This document shows, one piece after another, positions 1-4,794 of a stretch of DNA of 7,185 nt (positions within the stretch are counted from its first letter, which is position 1; each line of letters begins with the position of its first letter). Origin of the DNA: Aquifex aeolicus (lineage in GTDB: Bacteria; Aquificota; Aquificia; Aquificales; Aquificaceae); the NCBI GenBank assembly GCA_015662815.1, contig DQTK01000043.1, positions 1-7,185 of the forward strand, written 5' to 3'. Below the pieces are notes generated by a model, which ran no database searches, was not told the origin of the DNA, and saw nothing but the letters and a program-made list of their open reading frames with translations. Made by a program: the position numbers and the translations under genes.

Positions 1-218
1 ATCTTCTGCATACTAATATTTTCGGGAATAGAAATATTTTCAGTAAGTTTCAAAAATCTTTCAAAAGCTTCCAATTTCTTTTTCTTTTCATATTCTCTGG
101 CTTCTTTTTCTATTAATTCTTCTATGACTTCACTCTGAGATTTTTTCTTTTCCTTTGCAAGGATTTTTAAGTATTCATCTGCCTTCTTTGAAAGGGTTAT
201 GTTCTTCCTTACTTTCAT
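1..218 (-). CDS. Ribbon-helix-helix (CopG/Arc-type) antitoxin or repressor, 3' end outside window
   Basis: The reading frame starts at the ATG on complement 218-216 and stays open to the left edge, giving 72 codons with no stop, so the C-terminus is missing. The N-terminus MKVRKNITLSKKADEYLK looks like a ribbon-helix-helix DNA-binding fold: a beta strand (residues 3-9, VRKNITL), helix A (about 10-24), a turn, then helix B starting at KSQSEVIEEL (about 26-36). A highly charged Lys/Glu helix follows. Such proteins dimerise, insert the strand into the DNA major groove, and often act as the antitoxin of a toxin-antitoxin pair. A toxin gene would then lie further left, out of view. No Shine-Dalgarno site precedes the ATG, so the mRNA may be leaderless or weakly initiated. 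It is divergent from the cas genes and need not be functionally linked to them. A simple CopG-type repressor is the alternative. The fold call is fairly sure; the antitoxin role is inference. Confidence 0.8.
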   Translation of the reverse strand, partial: MKVRKNITLSKKADEYLKILAKEKKKSQSEVIEELIEKEAREYEKKKKLEAFERFLKLTENISIPENISMQK

Positions 219-233
219 AATACATAAAATTTA

Positions 234-253
234 ATGCATAAGTATTTATACAT
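234..253. promoter_or_regulatory. Imperfect 20-bp palindrome, possible operator of the ribbon-helix-helix gene
   Basis: ATGCATAAGTATTTATACAT matches its own reverse complement at 16 of 20 positions; 8 of 10 symmetric pairs are complementary and the other two are purine/pyrimidine transitions. It lies 15 bp upstream of the ribbon-helix-helix start codon and overlaps a TATA-like hexamer. Ribbon-helix-helix proteins usually bind short palindromic operators over their own promoter, so autoregulation is plausible. The region is AT-rich, so chance symmetry is possible. Confidence 0.4.
243..250 (-). promoter_or_regulatory. TATAAATA promoter element for the ribbon-helix-helix gene
   Basis: On the - strand, TATAAATA ends 24 bases before the ATG at 218. 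It could be a bacterial -10 element, although no good -35 hexamer lies 16-18 bp upstream. It could also be an archaeal TATA box spaced for a leaderless transcript, which would fit the missing ribosome binding site. It lies inside the palindrome at 234-253. Confidence 0.3.
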
Positions 254-320
254 CAAATAGATTCTCTAATTTCTTTTAAAATAAAACAGAAAAAGTATGG
301 TATTTTGAAGGCGTTTCAAC

Positions 321-349
321 AACTTTGAAATTAAGAACTTGAAAATAAG
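321..349. repeat. Short imperfect tandem repeat upstream of cas6
   Basis: AACTTTGAAATTAAG (321-335) is followed directly by AACTTGAAAATAAG (336-349); the copies differ by one deletion and one substitution. The first copy also forms a TTTCAA/TTGAAA inverted repeat with 314-319. The repeat lies in the leader region 30-60 bases before the cas6 start, where operon control elements would be expected. No convincing -35/-10 pair for the cas operon was found in 219-378. Confidence 0.35.
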
Positions 350-363
350 CTCTAGCAAATAGT

Positions 364-369
364 AAGGTG
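364..369 (+). promoter_or_regulatory. Ribosome binding site that decides the cas6 start
   Basis: AAGGTG ends nine bases before the ATG at 379. A GTG at 367 is in the same frame, but it lies inside this site and has no site of its own, so the ATG is the better start. Confidence 0.6.
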
Positions 370-378
370 TTAACTATT

Positions 379-1110
379 ATGATTATCAAGATTAAGTTAA
401 AGGCTCGTGAGCAAACAGTTTTATTACCCAAAAGCTACAACCACATACTACAAGCTTTCTTTTATGAAAATATGGATCCTTACATATCCAAATTTTTGCA
501 TGATATTGGATTTCTTTATGGGAAAAGAAGGTTTAAGCTTTTTACCTTTTCAAAAGTAATAGCTAAGATGCTCAGAAAAACGGAGTCTATGTTAATATTC
601 GAGGGGGATTTAACTCTTTACTTTGCATCACCTCTTATAGATATAGTAAAGTCTCATTTAACAATGCTCTTAAAAAGAGATAACCTTTTCTTAGGTAAGA
701 ACAAGGTTTATTTGGAAAATATAGAAACTATAGAGCCCACAGAAGAAGAAGAAATCACGGTAAAGTGTCTATCTCCTATTACTGTTTATAGAACTCCTAA
801 AGGAGATAAACGTTTCCATTATCTAAATCCCTTCCAGGAAGAATTTTACGAACTTTTGAAGAAAAACCTCTTAAAGAAGTTCAATCTTATATACGGAAGG
901 AATTACGAAGGAGAGTTAACAATAGAGCTCGTAAAGATAAGAGAAAACCATAAAAAGAAGATACTCTTTAAGGGAACTCTAATAGAAGCGTGGGAAGGAT
1001 ACTTCAAAGTAAAGGCTACTCCGGAGATGGTAAGACTCATTCAGGAAGCAGGACTCGGAAGTAAAAACAGTGCAGGCTTTGGCATGGTAATGCCAGAATC
1101 CAAAGTGTAA
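379..1110 (+). CDS. cas6: CRISPR pre-crRNA endoribonuclease Cas6
   Basis: This 243-residue protein cleaves the CRISPR precursor transcript within each repeat to release crRNAs, a metal-independent reaction in the cytoplasm. The length is normal for Cas6, which has two ferredoxin-like (RAMP) domains. The C-terminal glycine-rich loop GLGSKNSAGFG (residues 225-235) is the family signature. From remembered Pyrococcus furiosus Cas6, where the catalytic triad is Tyr31/His46/Lys52, the equivalents here appear to be Tyr29 (in AFFYEN), His41 (in FLHDIG) and Lys53 (in KLFTFS), so the enzyme looks active. The start is the ATG after AAGGTG, not the in-frame GTG 12 bases earlier. It is first in the operon and is separated from cas8b by a 45-base AT-rich linker, the only real gap among the cas genes. 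Confidence 0.95.
   Translation: MIIKIKLKAREQTVLLPKSYNHILQAFFYENMDPYISKFLHDIGFLYGKRRFKLFTFSKVIAKMLRKTESMLIFEGDLTLYFASPLIDIVKSHLTMLLKRDNLFLGKNKVYLENIETIEPTEEEEITVKCLSPITVYRTPKGDKRFHYLNPFQEEFYELLKKNLLKKFNLIYGRNYEGELTIELVKIRENHKKKILFKGTLIEAWEGYFKVKATPEMVRLIQEAGLGSKNSAGFGMVMPESKV
1078..1097 (+). other. Hairpin at the 3' end of the cas6 coding sequence
   Basis: TTTGGCAT (1078-1085) pairs with ATGCCAGA (1090-1097) around a GGTA loop: eight base pairs including one G.U, with a perfect five-pair GGCAT/ATGCC core. It overlaps the codons just after the glycine-rich loop. No T-run follows directly, so it is not a standard terminator. It may be chance, or it may affect mRNA stability between cas6 and cas8b. 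Confidence 0.3.
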
Positions 1111-1132
1111 TATATTTTTAAATATATTTTTA
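1109..1132 (+). repeat. Perfect 12-bp tandem duplication in the cas6-cas8b linker
   Basis: AATATATTTTTA occurs twice in a row (1109-1120 and 1121-1132), starting on the last two bases of the cas6 stop codon. The AATATATT halves are self-complementary, so the pair can also form an all-A/U eight-pair hairpin with a TTTA loop. This could be a duplicated promoter-like element, an RNA processing site, or simple slippage. Confidence 0.6.
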
Positions 1133-1142
1133 AGTATTAATA

Positions 1143-1150
1143 GAGGGGGA
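1143..1150 (+). promoter_or_regulatory. Ribosome binding site for the TTG start of cas8b
   Basis: GAGGGGGA lies five bases before the TTG at 1156. An in-frame TAG at 1141-1143 rules out any start further upstream, and the first in-frame ATG downstream is about 75 codons away at the TTT-ATG-GAA around 1351. TTG is therefore the start. Confidence 0.8.
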
Positions 1151-1155
1151 AGAAT

Positions 1156-3039
1156 TTGATAGAGGGAATTTACCAGATAGGAAAGCTTGTAAAACAAGGA
1201 AAAAAGATATCGGAAATCCTCTCAGACATACCACAAATAAAAGAAGGAAAGAAATACAAAATAGGAAAGATAAACTACAGCCTTAGCGAAGAGAAAATAG
1301 AAATAGACTTAGAGGAAGAATATGAAGTGGGTAAGGAAGATAGATATAAGTTTATGGAACCAAAAAAGTTAAACTTGACAGGTACATCCAATAAGTTTCT
1401 TGCAACTTTTAATGACAAAAATAGATTTTTGCAAGGCAGAAAATATAGTCTTTGGATATCTATTGAAGATGAGCTTTTGAAAATGAATCAGACACACGAA
1501 ATAAGAAATATGCTTGATAAATTAAGAAAAATAAAGAACATATTTTATCAAATAGCAGAAAATGAATTAAAACTTAAACTGGATAAGATTGAAAATTTTA
1601 ATGGAAAGAATGAGAAAGAATTCAATAAATGGATAAAAGATAGGCTTGGTAAAGATGAAGAAATTGTATTTTGGACTGTTTCAGTAGATGGTGAACTTGT
1701 TGTAGATAAAAAATTCTACGAAGAACTATTAAAGAAAAAAGTGTTTGAGGAAAAAAGAAAAAAAGGGAGAAAAAACTGTTCAATATGTAATAGTGAAGTA
1801 GACAATTACTTTGATAATTTTGCAAAGTTTCCTATGAAGTTCTATATAAATGATAAAATTGGTTTTTCACAAAAGCTTTCGGATAAGTGGTTTGGAAATT
1901 TCATTCTTTGTGAAGATTGCTATCTTTCAATACTTGCAGGAGAGAAATTCATATTGAACAACTTAAAAGATAGAATAGGACGAATAGATTACCTCATTAT
2001 CCCGGAATTCGTAGGAGATGTTCCAATAAAACCTGAAAGATTAAAAATCTGGGGGGATTATCTCGTTTCCACGATAAATGTCTTTAAATTTTTAGAGAAG
2101 AGTTATTTTAAGAAAAAGCTTGAAGAATATAAGGAATACGGATATATTCCCTACTTTCTTCTACATTACCTTTTCTTTGAACAAAACAACAACGAATTTA
2201 AAGTATATACACTAATAAAAGATATACCTAAAGGAAGGCTTGAAGAGCTCAGGGAAGGATTTTACAAATATTCCGAGAAAATTTTTAAAAAGTTTCCTTA
2301 CCTAAATCCTTTAAAAGGTCTTGAGGAAATTTACTGGATTATTCCTCTTAGGATATCAAAATCCGAAGGAAGGTTAATTGATATCCCAAAGCTTACAAAT
2401 TTATTTGTACGAATGCTTGAAGAAACAAAGTTAGATGTAAGAGAACTTGTTTACGAATTCTCAATAGGACTCAGGGCAAAATACTTTAACAATACAAGCT
2501 ATCACATAGTAAAAAACCAAAAAGCCGATCAAAAATTAAGTCAAAAATCAAGAGATGAGGAAACTATAAACTATATACTTTTAACTCATCAGCTTATTAT
2601 CCTACTTAGGGAACTTGGACTCCTTAGTGGAGGTAATGTTATGCTTTCAGATGTTCCTAAGGAATTTAAAGAGTATATTGAAGAAGTCGGTTTCGGGGAA
2701 AAGGAAACCGCTCTGTTTTTACTGGGAACTCTCATAGGGGATATAGGAACCTCTCAGGCAAGATATGGAAGAAAACCCATACTCAACAAGATTAACTTTC
2801 AAGGTATGTCTTTTGAGAGATTGAAACTTCTCTTTAACGAGGTATTCAACGCTCTCAAATACGAAAGACTTCTTAGCAAAGAGAAAGAAGTTACATACGC
2901 AAAAGCTAGGGAGCTTTTTGATAAACACTTAAAGGATTGGAATTTTAAGCCTCACGAAAACGTATACTATCTGCTTTCCGGCTATGCATTTAAAACTAAG
3001 CTAAACCTTGCAAAGAAGGAGGTTAGAAATGGAAAATGA
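1156..3039 (+). CDS. cas8b: Type I-B Cascade large subunit Cas8b (Csh1 family)
   Basis: This 627-residue protein is the large subunit of the type I-B surveillance complex. In this family it recognises the PAM, helps open target DNA and positions Cas3. It carries a four-cysteine zinc-binding pattern, CSIC at 208-211 and CEDC at 252-255, typical of Csh1/TM1802-type Cas8b. The N-terminus (IYQIGKLVKQGKKISEIL) also resembles this family. The C-terminal 130 residues are mostly helical and look like a fused small subunit. The start is TTG, fixed by an upstream stop and a strong GAGGGGGA site. The 3' end overlaps cas7 by 11 bp. Codons in roughly the first third (about 1321-1920) are richer in T-ending Asn/Asp/Tyr/Phe codons than the last third. 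The family call is strong; functional detail comes from the family, not this sequence. Confidence 0.94.
   Translation: MIEGIYQIGKLVKQGKKISEILSDIPQIKEGKKYKIGKINYSLSEEKIEIDLEEEYEVGKEDRYKFMEPKKLNLTGTSNKFLATFNDKNRFLQGRKYSLWISIEDELLKMNQTHEIRNMLDKLRKIKNIFYQIAENELKLKLDKIENFNGKNEKEFNKWIKDRLGKDEEIVFWTVSVDGELVVDKKFYEELLKKKVFEEKRKKGRKNCSICNSEVDNYFDNFAKFPMKFYINDKIGFSQKLSDKWFGNFILCEDCYLSILAGEKFILNNLKDRIGRIDYLIIPEFVGDVPIKPERLKIWGDYLVSTINVFKFLEKSYFKKKLEEYKEYGYIPYFLLHYLFFEQNNNEFKVYTLIKDIPKGRLEELREGFYKYSEKIFKKFPYLNPLKGLEEIYWIIPLRISKSEGRLIDIPKLTNLFVRMLEETKLDVRELVYEFSIGLRAKYFNNTSYHIVKNQKADQKLSQKSRDEETINYILLTHQLIILLRELGLLSGGNVMLSDVPKEFKEYIEEVGFGEKETALFLLGTLIGDIGTSQARYGRKPILNKINFQGMSFERLKLLFNEVFNALKYERLLSKEKEVTYAKARELFDKHLKDWNFKPHENVYYLLSGYAFKTKLNLAKKEVRNGK
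2629..2634 (+). promoter_or_regulatory. Internal ribosome binding site within cas8b
   Basis: GGAGGT, a full anti-16S match, ends six bases before an in-frame ATG at 2641. It is written over two glycine codons (GGA GGT), so the protein sequence makes it easy to form by chance. Its spacing to an in-frame ATG at the start of the C-terminal helical domain makes it notable. Confidence 0.65.
2641..3039 (+). CDS. cas11b: Putative Cas11b small subunit made by internal initiation in cas8b
   Basis: An in-frame ATG at codon 496 of cas8b, with GGAGGT six bases upstream, would yield a separate 132-residue protein starting MLSDVPKEFKEYIEEVGFG and sharing the cas8b stop. The product looks largely alpha-helical and is rich in Lys and Glu, which fits the size and character of Cas11 small subunits that line the crRNA-target duplex in several copies. 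Independent internal translation of the small subunit from the large-subunit gene is established for some type I-B, I-C and I-D systems. No separate small-subunit gene is visible here. Initiation on ATG with consensus GGAGGT should be stronger than the TTG start of full-length Cas8b, which fits the excess of small subunits needed. The nearby ATG at 2636 is out of frame. This is sequence-based inference. Confidence 0.65.
   Translation: MLSDVPKEFKEYIEEVGFGEKETALFLLGTLIGDIGTSQARYGRKPILNKINFQGMSFERLKLLFNEVFNALKYERLLSKEKEVTYAKARELFDKHLKDWNFKPHENVYYLLSGYAFKTKLNLAKKEVRNGK
3016..3023 (+). promoter_or_regulatory. Strong ribosome binding site that decides the cas7 start
   Basis: AAGGAGGT lies five bases before the ATG at 3029, inside the end of cas8b. 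An in-frame TTG at 3008 would add seven residues (MQRRRLE) but has no such site, so the ATG is preferred. A near-perfect site suits the backbone subunit, which is needed in the most copies. Confidence 0.85.
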
Positions 3040-4054
3040 GGTTTTGAACTCCGAGATTTTGTTTCTTTATGACTGCAAAGAATGTAATCCAAACGGAGAC
3101 CCGGATAATGAAAATAAACCGAGAATGGACATGCTAAGAGAAAGGGTGTTGGTGAGTGATGTGAGACTAAAGAGGTATATAAGGAACTACTTCCAAAATC
3201 AAAAAGGAAAAGCCATATTTGTTTCGAAGGTAGAGGACAAAACGGTTGATGCAACGGATAGATTTGCCTACTTCATAGCTGAAAAATTAATGGAAGATGA
3301 AAAGTATTCCCAAAAGCTTGAGGATATAAAGAAAAACATAAATGGTGATTTAAATGTTGAAAATGTAAAGGAATATGTAAAGGAGAAAAAGATTTGGGAT
3401 TTGGTTGATACAGAAGGATTTCTGGAATACTTTATAGACATCAGACTCTTTGGCGTCACGCTCCCTATTAAAGATAAAAAGAGAGGAAGTTCAATAACCT
3501 TTACTGGACCAGTTCAGTTTAACTGGGGATACTCTTTGAATAAGGCAGAACTTATTGAATCTCCCTCCATAACTTCTCACTTGGCCGGAAGGGTAAAGGA
3601 AGAAGGACAAGAGGGTGGAGCGATAGGGAAGGACTGGAGGGTTTACTATTCACTTATTGCTTTCTATGGAAGGATAAGCGGAAACAGTGCAAAAAAAACA
3701 CGCTTAACTAAAGAGGACATAGAAGAATTTGATAAAGCGGTGTGGAACTCAATTCTTACAGAGACAAACACGAGAACGAAGCTGAATCAACAGCCGAGAT
3801 TTTACTTAAGAGTTGAATACAAAAACTCAGAAATCTTTGCTGGAGACTTGAGAAGGTATATAGACATAGACAAAAAGGAAGGATTAAGAGACATAAACGA
3901 TTACACCTTAGATATAAGAAAGCTCGCAGAAAAACTCGAAAAACTAAAATATAACATCAATAAGGTATACCTTAAACTTGACGAGGAAATAAATATCAAA
4001 GGACTTGAAAAGCTAAAGACAGAGCTTGAAGGGCTTATAGAGGAAATAAAATGA
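3029..4054 (+). CDS. cas7: Type I-B Cascade backbone subunit Cas7 (Csh2/DevR family)
   Basis: This 341-residue protein forms the helical filament that holds the crRNA guide in the Cascade complex, with several copies per complex. The N-terminal strand followed by CNPNGDPDNENKPRMD (residues 19-34) is the hallmark of Csh2/Cst2-type Cas7. Further conserved-looking blocks are DIRLFG (137-142) and GPVQFNWGYS (160-169), followed by the loop with SITSHLAGR. The last 55 residues form a charged Lys/Glu/Leu helix region. It begins 11 bp before the cas8b stop and ends in the ATGA that starts cas5, so translation is probably coupled on both sides. No missing blocks or frame breaks are seen. Confidence 0.96.
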   Translation: MENEVLNSEILFLYDCKECNPNGDPDNENKPRMDMLRERVLVSDVRLKRYIRNYFQNQKGKAIFVSKVEDKTVDATDRFAYFIAEKLMEDEKYSQKLEDIKKNINGDLNVENVKEYVKEKKIWDLVDTEGFLEYFIDIRLFGVTLPIKDKKRGSSITFTGPVQFNWGYSLNKAELIESPSITSHLAGRVKEEGQEGGAIGKDWRVYYSLIAFYGRISGNSAKKTRLTKEDIEEFDKAVWNSILTETNTRTKLNQQPRFYLRVEYKNSEIFAGDLRRYIDIDKKEGLRDINDYTLDIRKLAEKLEKLKYNINKVYLKLDEEINIKGLEKLKTELEGLIEEIK

Positions 4055-4794
4055 AAGTTCTCGTTTTTGATCTTACAGGAGAATTTGCTCACTTTCGAGC
4101 AATTTATACAAACTCTTCCTCAATAAGCTATGGATTTCCACCGAGGACAACACTTATGGGAATAGTTGCGGCAATACTGGGTTATGAAAGAGACAGTTAC
4201 TATGATATCCTTTCTCCCGAAAAGGCTCTTTTTTCAGTTTCTGTGCTTTCTCCTGTCAGGAAGTTTATGCAGACAATTAACTATGTAAAAACCAAGGAAG
4301 GATTCGGTAGCTTTAAGAATGCGGTTAATACTTATTTGAAAAGGAAATTGGAAACATATCCCAACCCTATAGAATTGATTTTCTCTCCAGATTCAGTATT
4401 AAGGTATAGGATTTACTTTCACTCAAAAGAAGAGGTATACGATAAGCTGAAAGATAGGTTAGAAAACGGGAAAAGCTTTTTTTCAATTTATCTTGGTATA
4501 ACCGAATTCCTTGCTGACGTAGAATATGTGGAGGAGCTTGAAGTCAAACCTCCTATGAAAGATAAAGGAATTCGTTCGGTAATACCCGAGGCATACTTTG
4601 ACAGGATTGATTTTTCTAAAAATCTTTCCCTGATTATTGAGAATATGCCTTTTCACTTTGAAATGGAAGGAAATTACAGAAAAGTTAAAAAGGTGAAGAG
4701 GTTTATATACGAAAGAGATGCGAGGGAAATTCCATTGAGAAATTACGAAGGAGTTATATCTGTAAATGGGGAAAACATAATATGGATGGAATAG
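4051..4794 (+). CDS. cas5: Type I-B Cascade subunit Cas5
   Basis: This 247-residue RAMP-fold protein caps the crRNA 5' handle and contacts Cas8b at the base of Cascade. The N-terminus carries the Cas5 signature: strand VLVFDLTGEFAHFR (residues 3-16), then GFPPRTTLMGIVAAILGY (28-45), where the PPRTT-x-G-x2-AAILG block is characteristic of the Hmari/I-B type. No nuclease His is expected in type I-B, where Cas6 does the cutting. It starts at ATGA, overlapping the cas7 stop by 4 bp, with AGAGGA six bases or so upstream. It overlaps cas3 by 13 bp at the other end. An opposite-strand open frame across its 3' half (4483-4941) is a shadow. Confidence 0.95.
   Translation: MKVLVFDLTGEFAHFRAIYTNSSSISYGFPPRTTLMGIVAAILGYERDSYYDILSPEKALFSVSVLSPVRKFMQTINYVKTKEGFGSFKNAVNTYLKRKLETYPNPIELIFSPDSVLRYRIYFHSKEEVYDKLKDRLENGKSFFSIYLGITEFLADVEYVEELEVKPPMKDKGIRSVIPEAYFDRIDFSKNLSLIIENMPFHFEMEGNYRKVKKVKRFIYERDAREIPLRNYEGVISVNGENIIWME

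Noticed and set aside
367..378. GTG start four codons upstream for cas6
   Set aside because: The GTG is part of the AAGGTG ribosome binding site for the ATG at 379, and the protein starting MIIKIKLKA fits the first RAMP strand.
1078..1132. Rho-independent terminator after cas6
   Set aside because: The GC-containing hairpin is not followed directly by a T-run, and the second hairpin is entirely A/U; cas8b continues in the same direction 45 bases on.
3008..3028. Seven-residue N-terminal extension of cas7 from a TTG
   Set aside because: The ATG at 3029 has a near-perfect AAGGAGGT site; the TTG has none, and the extension deepens the overlap with cas8b.
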